The translations under genes were made by a program, and so were the position numbers. A DNA stretch of 64,000 nt from contig NZ_CP040818.1 of NCBI RefSeq assembly GCF_005887635.2, positions 3,874,501 through 3,938,500 on the forward strand, read 5' to 3'. The notes below the pieces were generated by a model. The model ran no database searches and had not been told where the DNA came from. It was given only the letters and a program-made list of their open reading frames with translations. The DNA is from Paroceanicella profunda. GTDB taxonomy: Bacteria; Pseudomonadota; Alphaproteobacteria; Rhodobacterales; Rhodobacteraceae. Positions within the stretch are counted from its first letter, which is position 1. Every line of letters begins with the position of its first letter. Positions 48,081-58,464 of this stretch are shown here, in pieces.

Positions 48081-49598
48081 TCAGGCCGCAAACCGCGCCA
48101 CCCAGGAGCGCAGCAACATGCGTTCCTGGTAGCGTGAGCGGGCAATCCACGGCCGGCTGCCCGGCGGGGTCTCAACTGAATCATTCGCCGCCTTGCTGCG
48201 CGCCTCCATCTCCGCCGAGAAGATCGCGAAAGCGTAGCGCCGGCCGTTCGGTCCTTCGAAATACCCGGCCAGCCCGCGCACGAAATTGAGCGTCCCCGTC
48301 TTGGCAGCGGCGATGCCGGTGAACGGGATCTCCCGCTCCCGCGGCCCGGCCTGCAAGGGCACGTCGTGCATCAGCCCCCGAAGCCTGCCGGGCGTGCGCC
48401 GCTCCGCCGCCGCGAGCAGGGTCACCATCTGCAGGGGCGAGACGCGCGTGTCAGACGTGAGGCCCGAATGGTTGGCGAAATTGACCGGGCCCTTCAGCCC
48501 GGCATAGTCGCGCAGCCAGGCGGTCATCGCGGCGCCACTCTCCGCGAGGGTCTGCGGTGCGAGGCCGCGCGCCCGGCTGGCGGTGAGGCCCAGGGCCTCC
48601 GCGGTGATGTTGGTCGAATACCGCAACATGTCGCGGATGATGGTGTCCAGCCGGTCGCTCTCCCAGCGGCCGAGCTCCGCCCCCGCCGTCACCCCCGGCG
48701 TGCCGCGCGGAAGGGTCAGCCCCTGCACCTGGGCCACGTGGCGAAACACGTCCGACGCGTAGCCGACAGGGTTGCGCACCGGCAGCCAGCGCCCGCCATC
48801 CTTGCCCAGCGCCCGCTCAGACACCGTCCAGATCTCCTTCGGCGCCTGCCAGTTCCACACGAAGACCGGCGACTGGCTGGGCACGGCGGAAATCGAGATG
48901 CCGGTCACCTCCGGGCTGAACCGGCGGGCTCGGGCCTCGAGGCTGAGCTCGCGCGCGCCCCCCGCCTTGTCCCACTGGAAGAACACCCGGTTGTAATTCA
49001 CGTTCAGGCCGGAGATCGACGGGTTGTAGGCCACGTACTCCGGCTGCTGCGGGTCGATTTCGCGCAGCAGCGGCAGCGCTGACGCATCGATGTTCAGGCG
49101 CCCCGTGATATCGGTCACCCCGGCGCGGACCGCCTGGTCGGCAAGGGCCGCGAGACCGTCCGTGTCCAGCGTCGGGTCACCACTGCCCGAGAGCACGAGA
49201 TCACCGTCCAGGCCACGGCCGCTCAACAGCCCGGTGGCGCACAGCCGGGTGACAAACCGGTGGTCCGTACCAAGGGTCTCCAGAGCGTACAGCGTGGTCG
49301 GCACCTTCGACACCGATGCCGGGATGAACTGGCCGTCCGGGTCGAAGGCCTCCAGAACCGTGCCGCTCTCCACGTCCATCACCGCGAAGCCGGTGCGGCC
49401 GGCGAGACCGACCTCACGGCGAATATCCTCAGCGCTCGAGAAACCGGAGACCCGCGTCGACGGCGTTGCCGCCCCCCGGCCCGGTCGGTCCCGCGGGTTG
49501 AGCGCTCTCAAGGGCGCGCCCGCGCTCACGGCGCCGGGAACAAGCGCTGCAAGGCCGCTGAGGATTACGGACCGACGGGAAGGGGTTACGCTGCTCAC
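48081..49598 (-). CDS. dacB: D-alanyl-D-alanine carboxypeptidase/endopeptidase (PBP4 family)
   Basis: 505 residues from a GTG at 49598. The N-terminus reads VSSVTPSRRSVILSGLAALV, a signal peptide with a twin-arginine look. Active-site motifs of class C penicillin-binding proteins: SVSK (Ser near residue 95), YSTN near 329 (SxN), and AKTGTLN near 434 (KTG). A PBP4-type insert domain lies between the first two. It trims or cleaves peptidoglycan cross-links in the periplasm. A longer frame to 49778 has no signal-peptide logic. Monocistronic. Confidence 0.88.
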   Translation of the reverse strand: MSSVTPSRRSVILSGLAALVPGAVSAGAPLRALNPRDRPGRGAATPSTRVSGFSSAEDIRREVGLAGRTGFAVMDVESGTVLEAFDPDGQFIPASVSKVPTTLYALETLGTDHRFVTRLCATGLLSGRGLDGDLVLSGSGDPTLDTDGLAALADQAVRAGVTDITGRLNIDASALPLLREIDPQQPEYVAYNPSISGLNVNYNRVFFQWDKAGGARELSLEARARRFSPEVTGISISAVPSQSPVFVWNWQAPKEIWTVSERALGKDGGRWLPVRNPVGYASDVFRHVAQVQGLTLPRGTPGVTAGAELGRWESDRLDTIIRDMLRYSTNITAEALGLTASRARGLAPQTLAESGAAMTAWLRDYAGLKGPVNFANHSGLTSDTRVSPLQMVTLLAAAERRTPGRLRGLMHDVPLQAGPREREIPFTGIAAAKTGTLNFVRGLAGYFEGPNGRRYAFAIFSAEMEARSKAANDSVETPPGSRPWIARSRYQERMLLRSWVARFAA

Positions 49599-49893
49599 TT
49601 CATCACTCTTGTGCTGGATGACCGGAGATCTCACCGTCTCCGCTGCGAAAGAAGTAGCAGAATGCCCGACCGCACAAAAGCTCTTGCGCGCAAGTCCGCC
49701 TTCACACTTCACCGCCCCGCCCCACCGTAACGCGCCCCCGGTGCAAGCGAACCGGGCGCTTCTCCCCAACCGCTTCACACTCCACCCTTCGCGCGCAACA
49801 TTTCAGTACAACCTCGCGGTTCAGTCGATCCGCGGCAGCATCGTGGACACAGCCGCAACGGAGATCTCTGCCGACCTGGCCCGCCCAGCGGCT
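49599..49893. other. Intergenic gap between dacB and the chemoreceptor gene
   Basis: About 295 bp between the start of dacB and the 3' end of the chemoreceptor gene, both on the minus strand. It must contain the dacB promoter, but no clear -35/-10 pair was found by eye. Confidence 0.4.
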
Positions 49894-52623
49894 TCATGCC
49901 ACTTTGAGATCAGTGCGCGCTGGCACATCCTGCTTGATGCGGAAAGCTGTCACCAGCGATGCCAGTTCGCCGATTTCCTGAGACAAGCTGAGGGCTGTCG
50001 ATGCGGACTGATCTGCCAGGCCGGAATTTTGCTGCGTCATCTGGTCCATATGCGAGATCGACTGGTTCACCTCTTCGATCCCGATGGCCTGTTCGCGGCC
50101 CGCCGAAGCCACATCCGCAATTGCAGCGAGCAGCGGGCGGATGGAGTCGGAGATGTCAGTGAGCGCGGCACTTGTTGCCCGCACACTCGACACACCGGCT
50201 GTCACCTGGTGACCGCTTTGCTTGATCAGCTTCCCGATCTCGCTTGCCGCTTCCGCCGAGCGTTGGGCCAGCGTGCGCACCTCGGAGGCCACCACCGCAA
50301 AACCCTTGCCCGCATCGCCGGCGCGAGCGGCTTCCACGGCCGCGTTGAGGGCAAGCAGATTGGTCTGGAAAGAAATCGACTCGATGACCGTGATAATGTC
50401 CGTGATCTGGGCCGAGCTTTTCTCCACTTGCGCCATCGTGCTGACGGCCACATCCGCGGCGCGCGCTCCCGCTTCAGTCTTGTTCGACACGCTGCTCGAC
50501 AATTCCTCGGCCCGCGAAAGGCTTTCCGAATTGGATCGTACAGTGGATGCCATTTGCTCCATCGCGGCAGCGGTCTCCTGAAGTGCGGCAGCCTGGGTTT
50601 CAGTACGGCTGGAGAGTTGGCCGGCGCCATCGGCAATTTCGTGCGCCCGACCGGCAGTATCCGTGGCACTGTCGCGGATGCGCCCGATGAGTTCGGCCAG
50701 TCTGTCGGCCGTGGATTGCGCGTCCTCGCGCAGTTCAGCAAAGGCTCCCTCCAGGTCGGCACGCATCCGGTAGGTGAGATCGGCCTTGGCAAAGGCGGCC
50801 AGCACCTTGCGGATTTCTCCGATGCCGGACTCCGTGCTGTCCATCAGGGTGTTCACGTCATCGGCCAGCGACTGGATCTGCGGGTCTTCGAACCTTGAGG
50901 CAACCCGGGTGGTGAAGTCGCCTCGAGAGGCAGCCATCACGACGGAACCGATGCCCTCGGCGAGATCGCGGAACATTGCGGTGCGCTGTTCCTTGGCTCG
51001 ACGCTCATTCTCCTCGTTCGTGCGGTTCAACTCCTCAACCTTGAGCGAATTTTCCCTGAAAACCGCCAGAGAACGCCCCATGCTGGCAATCTCTTGAGCA
51101 TTCCGCTCGTAGCTGGGGATCGGGCTCATGTCTCCGGTGGAGAGACGCGCCGTGGCGGAGGTGAGGTCGTTGAGGGGGCGGACGACGGTGCGCAACATCA
51201 TCACCAGCGCGCCGAGGGCCGTGAGTATGCCGATGGCGCCCAGCACCATCACGCCGGAGCGGGCTTCGGAGATCTGCTTGTACACGGCATCCCCGGAGGC
51301 GGCGATGAGGTCCATGCTGCGGATGTTCAGCTGACTGACCTTGTCGGCCATCTGCCGGATTCCATCAATAGCGGTGGCCTGCAGGGCTTCGGCCCGCTCT
51401 TCCGTTTCAAAAACCGTCCGCATCCGCGCGGGAATGCCGGTCTGGGGATCGCCGGCGACCAGCAGCCCGTCGAGGATCGGAATGAATTCGGGGCCCGCAG
51501 CGATGCTGAGGCTGTTGAGATCCATCGCGGCGAGAGACAGTACCTCTTCCGCGGCGTCGAGTTCGCCAGGAGCGGTGGAGGCTGCGGCCCGCAAGCCGGT
51601 GGCAACGTAACTTTCCAGAGACGCCTTGAGGCTGAGCATGCGCCGAATCTGCTCGACCTGCCCCCGGATCAGCGCATGAATGGTTTCCTCGTTCTCGGTG
51701 GCTGCCGCATCGGCGCTCATGGTGAGGTCGAAGATCTGATCGTCAAGCTCGGTGGCGAGGACGAGCTCCGCGTCACGCCGCGCGGTGAGGAAGGCGTTGC
51801 GCTGTTCGGGAGTGAAACGGCGCGTGTTGCGGATTTCATCGTAGAGATCGAGAATGCGATGCAGGGCCGAGAGGCCCTCTTCCGGGAAGCCGGACGTCTG
51901 CAGCGGGCCAAGACGGCCGTTGAGACGCTCGGCGGCCCCGAGACCGAGATCGCGCAGGATGGACTGCAGGGCGGCTTCCGGTGAGAAGGTTTCCCCGACG
52001 GCCATGCCGGTGAGCAGGTTCATCTCGGCCTGGGTGGAAAGCAGCAGGCGGACGTGGGAAAAATCCTCGTCCACCAGCTTCGCGAGCGTACCTCCGATGC
52101 GCCCGATCGCGGCCTGACCCCCGCGGAGCACATCGAAGTTGGCAGTGTTGACCCTGGGCGAGATGAACTCATCTGCCTCCAGCGAGTATTTTGCCAGGTC
52201 GTCCATGAGGTCCATGACTGCCCGGCGAGCGGCGATCTGGCTGGCGACGGCGTCTCCGAGGTCATCAATCTCGGAGGCGGCTTTGGTGAGCAGGCCGGAA
52301 AGCGCGGGGCTGTCATTGATGCTGGGGCTCGCGATCCGGGTGGCGACATCGTCGGCCTGGGCCTTGAAGGCTTTTCGGGCGGCGGCGAGCTGATCCTGAT
52401 TATGGACGGCTTCGAAGGCCGTGACGGTTTCGATCAGCTTGCTGGTGGAGATCATCACGTTCGAGGCGGCCCGCATTTCCGGCAAGCGCTCTTCGGAGAG
52501 ATGCGCGAAGACGCGCTCGATCGCAGTGAATGCGAGCAGGCTGAGCCCGATCGTGGTGGCGATCACCAGAGCGAGGCTCACGAGCGCCACCGTCACGCGG
52601 CTGCGGATCGTCCTGAAACCCAT
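49894..52623 (-). CDS. Methyl-accepting chemotaxis protein with very large helical periplasmic domain
   Basis: About 909 residues from the ATG at 52623 (GAGGA eight bases upstream; ATGs at 52629 and 52638 are alternatives). Membrane helices are near 10-33 and 455-480. The roughly 420-residue periplasmic part is helical, resembling TorS-type sensors rather than a Cache domain. A HAMP domain follows ([20 protein letters not shown]), then a second HAMP-like region and the signalling hairpin [20 protein letters not shown] near 759. There is no clear C-terminal CheR pentapeptide. It follows a periplasmic binding protein gene by about 60 bp, suggesting sensing through that protein. Confidence 0.9.
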   Translation of the reverse strand: MGFRTIRSRVTVALVSLALVIATTIGLSLLAFTAIERVFAHLSEERLPEMRAASNVMISTSKLIETVTAFEAVHNQDQLAAARKAFKAQADDVATRIASPSINDSPALSGLLTKAASEIDDLGDAVASQIAARRAVMDLMDDLAKYSLEADEFISPRVNTANFDVLRGGQAAIGRIGGTLAKLVDEDFSHVRLLLSTQAEMNLLTGMAVGETFSPEAALQSILRDLGLGAAERLNGRLGPLQTSGFPEEGLSALHRILDLYDEIRNTRRFTPEQRNAFLTARRDAELVLATELDDQIFDLTMSADAAATENEETIHALIRGQVEQIRRMLSLKASLESYVATGLRAAASTAPGELDAAEEVLSLAAMDLNSLSIAAGPEFIPILDGLLVAGDPQTGIPARMRTVFETEERAEALQATAIDGIRQMADKVSQLNIRSMDLIAASGDAVYKQISEARSGVMVLGAIGILTALGALVMMLRTVVRPLNDLTSATARLSTGDMSPIPSYERNAQEIASMGRSLAVFRENSLKVEELNRTNEENERRAKEQRTAMFRDLAEGIGSVVMAASRGDFTTRVASRFEDPQIQSLADDVNTLMDSTESGIGEIRKVLAAFAKADLTYRMRADLEGAFAELREDAQSTADRLAELIGRIRDSATDTAGRAHEIADGAGQLSSRTETQAAALQETAAAMEQMASTVRSNSESLSRAEELSSSVSNKTEAGARAADVAVSTMAQVEKSSAQITDIITVIESISFQTNLLALNAAVEAARAGDAGKGFAVVASEVRTLAQRSAEAASEIGKLIKQSGHQVTAGVSSVRATSAALTDISDSIRPLLAAIADVASAGREQAIGIEEVNQSISHMDQMTQQNSGLADQSASTALSLSQEIGELASLVTAFRIKQDVPARTDLKVA

Positions 52624-52687
52624 CGTCATTTTCCTCATCTTCGGGAACCCTTGCCGTGCGAGCGCACGCCACCCCTTTCGTCGCTGG

Positions 52688-53848
52688 TCAAGATGCCGGG
52701 CCGGTGGAGATCGACTCGAACCCGCCACCTGCCGTTATGCGTGTGAGAAAGACCTCCTCGAGCCCCTGATTGTCGCCGGGCGCGAAGTGCATCGGCAGGC
52801 CGCCAAGGTCGATCTGGCCGAGTGCGCGAAAGGCGGAGAGGAAGCCGTCGCGCGTGGGATCGGGCCCTGCCTGCTCGAGGGCCGCGAGCGTGAGCCGCCC
52901 GACGAGATAGCCTTCGAGCGTCACGAAGCCCGGGTGTGCGTCCGGGTTCAGAGTGACGAGCGCGGCGTGATAGTCCGCCACGACCGGCAACCTGTCATCC
53001 CAGGGGAAGGGAACGACCTGGCTGATGATCACGCCCTCCCCCGCGTCTCCCAGTGCCTGGGCCAGTGCGTCGGAGCCCACGAAGGAGATGGTGACGAAGA
53101 TCGGCGAGAACTTCAGCGTGCGCGACACCTGGATGAACCTGGCGATGGGCGCGTAGGCGCCCACCATCACCACGGCCTGTGGGCGGAGCTGCCGGAGTTC
53201 GAGCAGGGCGGCCTTCACTGCCGTGGTGTTGCGTACGTAGGCGCCCTGCCCCACCAGCGTCATGTCGCGGCGCGCCAGCGCCTCACGCACGCCGGCCAGG
53301 CCCACGCGGCCGAAGCCGTCATCCTGATAGAGGATGGCGATCTTCTTCATTCCCAGCTTGTCGACGAGATGGGCGATCCACGCCTCCGTCTCGGCGCCGT
53401 AACTGGCGCGCAGGTTGATCACGTTGTCGAGGGCGCCGTTGCGCAGGAAGCCCGCCCCGGTGAACGGGCCGATGTAGGGCATGCCCGCCGCGGTGGCGAC
53501 CGGCTGGCTGGCGGCGGCGGTCGGGGTTCCGACGCTGCCGACGAGGCCGAAGATCTGCCCGCCCTGAATCGCCTCGCGCACCTGGTCGGCGGAGCGTACG
53601 GGCTCGTAACCGTCATCGTGAGAGACGAGTTCGACCTTGCGGCCGTGAACCCCGCCGGCGCGGTTCGCCTCCTCGAAGGCGGCAAGCAGACCCTCTCGCA
53701 TCCCGGATCCGAGGGCGGCGGCCGGCCCGCTGAGCGCGGCGACCTGTCCGAACACCACCCGATCCGGCGTCACGCCGGGTTCGGCCAGCACGGCCCGGCT
53801 TGCCATGAACAGCAGCGCGAGCACTGCGAGCAGTCTGTGCAGGATCAT
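52688..53848 (-). CDS. Periplasmic binding protein (LivK/Peripla_BP_6 type), probable chemoreceptor partner
   Basis: 386 residues with a Sec signal ([20 protein letters not shown], cleavage near 22). Type I periplasmic-binding fold as in branched-chain amino-acid or amide binding proteins: [51 protein letters not shown] and [19 protein letters not shown]. No permease or ATPase accompanies it; the next gene is a chemoreceptor. It may therefore serve as a ligand-capturing partner for the receptor, like TorT for TorS. Ligand unknown. Confidence 0.85.
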   Translation of the reverse strand: MILHRLLAVLALLFMASRAVLAEPGVTPDRVVFGQVAALSGPAAALGSGMREGLLAAFEEANRAGGVHGRKVELVSHDDGYEPVRSADQVREAIQGGQIFGLVGSVGTPTAAASQPVATAAGMPYIGPFTGAGFLRNGALDNVINLRASYGAETEAWIAHLVDKLGMKKIAILYQDDGFGRVGLAGVREALARRDMTLVGQGAYVRNTTAVKAALLELRQLRPQAVVMVGAYAPIARFIQVSRTLKFSPIFVTISFVGSDALAQALGDAGEGVIISQVVPFPWDDRLPVVADYHAALVTLNPDAHPGFVTLEGYLVGRLTLAALEQAGPDPTRDGFLSAFRALGQIDLGGLPMHFAPGDNQGLEEVFLTRITAGGGFESISTGPAS

Positions 53849-53939
53849 CTTCGGTGCTCCGTTTGCGGTGAAACCTCAGCGCAAACTGACCGACAGAAGT
53901 TCAGAAAGGATTACGCGCCAGCCCCCTCCGGGCGCCGGC

Positions 53940-54635
53940 TCAGACGGTGAGCCAGCGGCGCACGTCGGCTTCCACCATGTCGGCCCGGGCGCCGGACAGC
54001 ACCACCTCTCCGCGGTCCATCACCACGTAGGTATCGGCGAGGTCACGCGCGAATTCGAAGAACTGCTCCACCAGCACGATGGCCATGTCGCCGCGCCCGC
54101 GCAGGAAGTCGATGGCGCGGCCTATGTCCTTGATGATGGAGGGCTGAATGCCCTCGGTGGGCTCGTCGAGCACCAGCAGTTCGGGGCGGGTGACGAGGGC
54201 GCGGCCGATGGCGAGCTGCTGCTGCTGGCCGCCGGAGAGGTCGCCGCCGCGCCGCCCCATCATCTCGCGCAGCACGGGGAACAGCTCGAACACCTCGTCG
54301 GGCACGTGGCGGTCGCGGCGCGGCAGACGGGCGTAGCCGGTTTCCAGGTTTTCCTTCACGGTGAGCAGCGGAAATATCTCCCGGCCCTGGGGCACGGAGG
54401 CAATGCCGGCGCGGGCCCGATTCTCCGGCGCGAAGCGGGAAATGTCGCGGCCGTTCCACTCAATGGAACCGGCGGAGATGCCCTGCCGCCCGACGATGGC
54501 GCGCATCAGCGAGGTCTTGCCCACGCCGTTGCGGCCCATTACCGTGGTCACCTTGCCCTTCTGCGCGGCGAGCGACACCGATTTCAGCGCCTGTGCGGCG
54601 CCGTAATGCAGGTTGATGCGGTTCACGTTCAGCAT
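53940..54635 (-). CDS. urtE: Urea ABC transporter ATP-binding protein UrtE
   Basis: 231 residues, LivF-like ATPase. Walker A GRNGVGKTSL near residue 35, Q-loop VPQGREIFP, signature LSGGQQQQLAIGRAL near 135, Walker B LLVLDEPTEGIQPSII, and switch region VLVEQFF. The EGIQPSI variant is typical of UrtE. It is the last gene of urtABCDE, three bases after urtD. It energises urea import with UrtD. Confidence 0.93.
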   Translation of the reverse strand: MLNVNRINLHYGAAQALKSVSLAAQKGKVTTVMGRNGVGKTSLMRAIVGRQGISAGSIEWNGRDISRFAPENRARAGIASVPQGREIFPLLTVKENLETGYARLPRRDRHVPDEVFELFPVLREMMGRRGGDLSGGQQQQLAIGRALVTRPELLVLDEPTEGIQPSIIKDIGRAIDFLRGRGDMAIVLVEQFFEFARDLADTYVVMDRGEVVLSGARADMVEADVRRWLTV

Positions 54636-54638
54636 GGT

Positions 54639-55376
54639 TCAGCGCCCCAGATAGACTTCGACGACCTGCGGATTGGCCGAGACATGGTCCAGCGAGCCCT
54701 CCGCCAGCACCGCGCCCTGGTGCAGCACGGTCACCTTGCAGTCGAGCGCACGGACGAACTCCATGTCATGCTCCACCACCACCACGGTGTGGCTGCCGGC
54801 GAGGCTGCGCAAGAGCTCGGCGGTGCGCATGGTCTCGTCGTCGGTCATGCCGGCGGCGGGCTCATCGACCAGCAGCAGCTCCGGTTCCTGCGCCAGCAGC
54901 ATGCCGATCTCCAGCCATTGCTTCTGGCCGTGGCTGAGGTCCGCGGCGGAGCGGCGGCGGTCCGCCGTCAGGCGCACGAGGTCGAGCAATTCGGTCACCC
55001 GTCCGGCCTGTTCGGCGGACTGGCGGTTCAGCAGCGTGCCGAACACCGAGCGGTCGTCTTTCAGCGAAATGGCGATGTTCTCCTCCACCGTGAGGCTCTC
55101 GATCACCGTGGGTTTCTGGAACTTGCGCCCGATGCCCAGCCGGGCGGAGCCGGCCTCGTCGACCTTGGTGAGATCGACGGTGCCGTTCCAGAACACCTCT
55201 CCGGTGTCCGGCCGGGTCTTGCCGGTGATGATGTCCATCATCGTGGTCTTGCCGGCGCCGTTCGGGCCGATCACCGCGCGCAACTCGCCCTTGTCGATGG
55301 CAAGGCTGAGGCCGTTGATGGCCTTGAACCCGTCGAAGCTGCGGTGGACGTCGTTGAGATAGAGCTGGACACTCAT
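54639..55376 (-). CDS. urtD: Urea ABC transporter ATP-binding protein UrtD
   Basis: 245 residues, LivG-like ATPase. Walker A GPNGAGKTTMMDIITGKTRP near residue 37, FQKPTVIESLTVEENI (UrtD-typical), signature LSHGQKQWLEIGMLL near 149, Walker B LLLVDEPAAGMTDDE, and switch VVVEHDMEFVR. The degenerate signature LSHGQ is normal for UrtD. The start ATG overlaps the urtC stop (ATGA). Confidence 0.93.
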   Translation of the reverse strand: MSVQLYLNDVHRSFDGFKAINGLSLAIDKGELRAVIGPNGAGKTTMMDIITGKTRPDTGEVFWNGTVDLTKVDEAGSARLGIGRKFQKPTVIESLTVEENIAISLKDDRSVFGTLLNRQSAEQAGRVTELLDLVRLTADRRRSAADLSHGQKQWLEIGMLLAQEPELLLVDEPAAGMTDDETMRTAELLRSLAGSHTVVVVEHDMEFVRALDCKVTVLHQGAVLAEGSLDHVSANPQVVEVYLGR

Positions 55377-56476
55377 GCCTCGGCCTCCTTGGGCGGCGTG
55401 CGCCGCCGTGCCCTGCCCATGCCGCCCTCGATGGCGCCGAGCACGCCCTGCGGCAGGAAGATGGTGACGAAGATGAACAGTGCCCCCAGCGCGTAGAGCC
55501 AGGCCTCCGGCAGCCAGCCGGTGAGGAGGGTCTTCGCCAGCACCACGATGATGGCGCCCATGGCAGCCCCCACCAGCGTGCCGCGCCCGCCGAGCGCCAC
55601 CCAGATCACGATCTCGATGGAGTTCGCGGGGGAGAATTCGCCGGGGTTGATGATGCCCACCTGCGGCGCGTAGAGGGCGCCGGCCACGCCCGCCATCATC
55701 GCCGAGACCACGAAGACGAAGAGCTTGTAGCCCTCCACCCGGTAGCCGATGAAGCGGGTGCGGCTCTCCGCGTCGCGCACGGCGACGAGCACCTTGCCGA
55801 GCTTGGAGGTGGTGATCCATTTCGCCAGCAACAGCCCCCCCGCCAGCGCCACGGCCGAGAGCACGAAGAGCCCGGCGCGGGTGCTGTCGGAGGAGAGGTC
55901 GAAGCCCAGCACGTCCTTGAAATCGGTGAGGCCGTTGTTGCCGCCGAAGCCCATCTCGTTGCGGAAGAAGGCGAGCATCAGCGCATAGGTCATCGCCTGG
56001 GTGATGATGGAGAGATAGACGCCGGTGACGCGGCTGCGGAAGGCGAACCAGCCGAAGACGAAGGCCAGCGCCCCGGGCACCGCCAGCACCATGAGGCAGG
56101 CGAACCAGAACTGGTCGAAGCCGAGCCAGAACCACGGCAGCTCCTGCCAGTTCAGGAACACCATGAAATCCGGCAGCACCGGGTTTCCGTAAACCCCGCG
56201 CGGCCCGATCTCGCGCATCAGATGCATGCCCATGGCGTAGCCGCCGAGCGCGAAGAACGCCCCGTGGCCGAGCGAGAGGATGCCGCAGAAGCCCCAGCAC
56301 AGGTCCAGCGCCACGGCAAGCAGCGCGTAGCACAGGTATTTGCCCAGCAGGGCCACGATGTAGCTGGGCACCACCTTGCCCTCCATGGCCAGGTTGCCCA
56401 TGGGCACCAGCACCACGAAGATGAACAGGACGAGGAGGAAGATCCCCATCCGGAAGTCGATCAGACGACGGAACAT
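55373..56476 (-). CDS. urtC: Urea ABC transporter permease UrtC
   Basis: 367 residues, LivM-like permease with about ten membrane helices. UrtC-typical stretches: CWGFCGILSLGHGAFFALGG near residue 58, FRNEMGFGGNNGLTDFKDVL near 168, and LGKVLVAVRDAESRTRFIGY near 228. The ATG at 56476 follows urtB by one base. It forms the urea channel with UrtB. Confidence 0.94.
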   Translation of the reverse strand: MFRRLIDFRMGIFLLVLFIFVVLVPMGNLAMEGKVVPSYIVALLGKYLCYALLAVALDLCWGFCGILSLGHGAFFALGGYAMGMHLMREIGPRGVYGNPVLPDFMVFLNWQELPWFWLGFDQFWFACLMVLAVPGALAFVFGWFAFRSRVTGVYLSIITQAMTYALMLAFFRNEMGFGGNNGLTDFKDVLGFDLSSDSTRAGLFVLSAVALAGGLLLAKWITTSKLGKVLVAVRDAESRTRFIGYRVEGYKLFVFVVSAMMAGVAGALYAPQVGIINPGEFSPANSIEIVIWVALGGRGTLVGAAMGAIIVVLAKTLLTGWLPEAWLYALGALFIFVTIFLPQGVLGAIEGGMGRARRRTPPKEAEA

Positions 56477-56477
56477 G

Positions 56478-58085
56478 TCAGCCCTCCACCGAGCGGCCAC
56501 GCAGCGCGAACAGCCCGCGCGGACGTTTCTGGATGAACAGGATGATGGCGACGAGCACGATGATCTTGCCCAGTACGGCACCGGTGAACGGCTCGAGGAA
56601 CTTGTTGACCACGCCCAGGGTGAAGGCCCCGGCCAGCGCGCCCCAGAGGTTTCCCGCCCCTCCGAAGACCACCACCATGAAACTGTCCACGATGTAGCTC
56701 TGCCCGAGGTTGGGCGAGACGTTGTCGATCTGGCTCAGCGCCACGCCCGCGAGCCCGGCCACCCCGGCGCCGAGACCGAAGGTCATCGCGTCCACCCATC
56801 CGGTGCGGATGCCCATGTTCGCGGCCATGGCGCGGTTCTGGGTGACGGCGCGCATTTGCAGGCCCATCGGCGTGCGCTTGAGCAGCGCCATCAGCGCGCC
56901 GAACACCACCAGCGCGAAGACGATGATCCACATGCGGTTCCAGGTCACGGTCATCGCCCCCACCTGGAAGGCGCCGGACATGAACTCCGGGTTGCCCACC
57001 TCGCGGTTGTTGGGGCCGAAGAGGGTACGCACCGCCTGCTGGAGGATGAGCGACACGCCCCATGTGGCGAGCAGCGTCTCCAGCGGACGGCCATAGAGGA
57101 AGCGCACGATGCCGCGCTCGATGGCCACGCCCACCGCACCGGCCACCAGGAAGGCGAGCGGGGCCGCGATCAGCAGCGACCAGTCGAACAGCCCCGGCAG
57201 GTGGGTACGGATCACCTCCTGCACCACGAAGGTGGTGTAGGCGCCCAGCATGACGAGCTCGCCATGCGCCATGTTGATCACCCCCATCACCCCGAAGGTG
57301 ATGGCGAGCCCGATGGCCGCCAGCAGCAGCACCGAGCCGAGCGACAGCCCGTACCACACGTCCTGCCCGATGCCCCAGAGGCGCTGCACCCGGGCGATCT
57401 CGTCGATGGCCGCCTGCGCCGCCGCACCCAGGTCCGGGTCGGAGGCATAGCGGGTGAGGATGGACTGGGCCTCGCGGTCGCCCCGGTCGGCCAGCACGTC
57501 GATGGCGCCCAGCCGCTGCTCCACCGGCCGGTCCGACATCAGCATGGCCGCGGCAAGCGCCTGCTCCATCACCGCGCGCACGGAGCCGTCGGTCTCCCTC
57601 GCCAGCGCCTGCTCCAGCGCCGGGATCTGCTCCGCATCGGGGGAGCGGAATCCGGCCTCGGCGGCGGCGCGGCGCTTTTCCGGGTCCGGGTTGGTGAGCG
57701 ACAGCACGCCGATGGCGGCGCGCAGGTCGCGGCGCAGGCCATTGTTCACCCGGATGCGCTCCGTGTCGCGGCTGGTGACCGTGCCGATCTCCTCGCCGGT
57801 CAGCGCATCGGTGGCAATGGCGTCGCGCCCGCGCTTGGACATGATGACGATGCGCCCGTCGGCCTTCATCTGCTCCAGGTCGCCGTTGAGCAGCGCGGTC
57901 AGCACGGCCACGGCGCGCTCGTCGCCCGTTGCGGCGATGGCGGCCGCGGTTTCGCCGCGGTCGGTGTAATTGCCCTCGGGGAGAGCGTTGACGAGGCTGT
58001 CGAAATCCTGTGCGCGGGCGGGCTGGAACAGCGACGCGGCGCAGACCAGAACGAGGGCGATCAGCGGGGCGAGGGCGTGGCGCAT
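56478..58085 (-). CDS. urtB: Urea ABC transporter permease UrtB
   Basis: 535 residues. The N-terminal part of about 230 residues is exported (signal peptide ending near residue 25, ARAQ) and contains helical HEAT-like repeats (AIAATGDERAVAVLTALLNG), a known UrtB extension. The LivH-like permease follows: GVMGVINMAHGELVMLGAYT, GVSLILQQAVRTLFGPNNRE and RAVTQNRAMAANMGIRTGWV. It is separated from urtA by 380 bp holding a hairpin array. Confidence 0.94.
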   Translation of the reverse strand: MRHALAPLIALVLVCAASLFQPARAQDFDSLVNALPEGNYTDRGETAAAIAATGDERAVAVLTALLNGDLEQMKADGRIVIMSKRGRDAIATDALTGEEIGTVTSRDTERIRVNNGLRRDLRAAIGVLSLTNPDPEKRRAAAEAGFRSPDAEQIPALEQALARETDGSVRAVMEQALAAAMLMSDRPVEQRLGAIDVLADRGDREAQSILTRYASDPDLGAAAQAAIDEIARVQRLWGIGQDVWYGLSLGSVLLLAAIGLAITFGVMGVINMAHGELVMLGAYTTFVVQEVIRTHLPGLFDWSLLIAAPLAFLVAGAVGVAIERGIVRFLYGRPLETLLATWGVSLILQQAVRTLFGPNNREVGNPEFMSGAFQVGAMTVTWNRMWIIVFALVVFGALMALLKRTPMGLQMRAVTQNRAMAANMGIRTGWVDAMTFGLGAGVAGLAGVALSQIDNVSPNLGQSYIVDSFMVVVFGGAGNLWGALAGAFTLGVVNKFLEPFTGAVLGKIIVLVAIILFIQKRPRGLFALRGRSVEG

Positions 58086-58464
58086 CTCCGGGATCCGTTC
58101 TTTCCTTGGCCCTGAACGCGCGAATGGCGCCGGGCGAATGCGGTCACGGGCGCACTATGCCGGCTCCCGTGAGGCGGAGGATGCAGGGCGGCGACACGCG
58201 CCCCCGCCCTGCATCGGACCGTCAGCCTGCCGGCGCAGGCCGGTGGCATTCGACCTGCCGGCGGACGCCGGTTTCGGTCAACTTGCCGGCCCGGGCCGGC
58301 GGCTTAAGCATGCCGGCGGGAGCCGGTGCCGTCAGCGTACCGACCGGCACCAGAGCCTTCAGCACGCCGGCGACCATCGGTGCTTCAAGCGTGCCGGCAA
58401 ACACCGGCGGGCCAAAATCCTGCCGGCGGGCTTCAGGCCCGCCGGCGAGACGTTCCGGCGCCGC
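58086..58464. repeat. Tandem GCCGGC-hairpin array between urtA and urtB
   Basis: From 58228 the word TGCCGG (or CGCCGG/TACCGA) recurs at 58228, 58256, 58284, 58311, 58339, 58365, 58392 and 58421, with a partial copy at 58440. Steps are 26-29 bp. Most units form a small hairpin such as GCCGGC-GGGA-GCCGGT. The array ends about 20 bp from the urtA stop, so it is transcribed as the 3' flank of urtA within the operon. The remaining 140 bp next to urtB show nothing clear. Confidence 0.85.
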
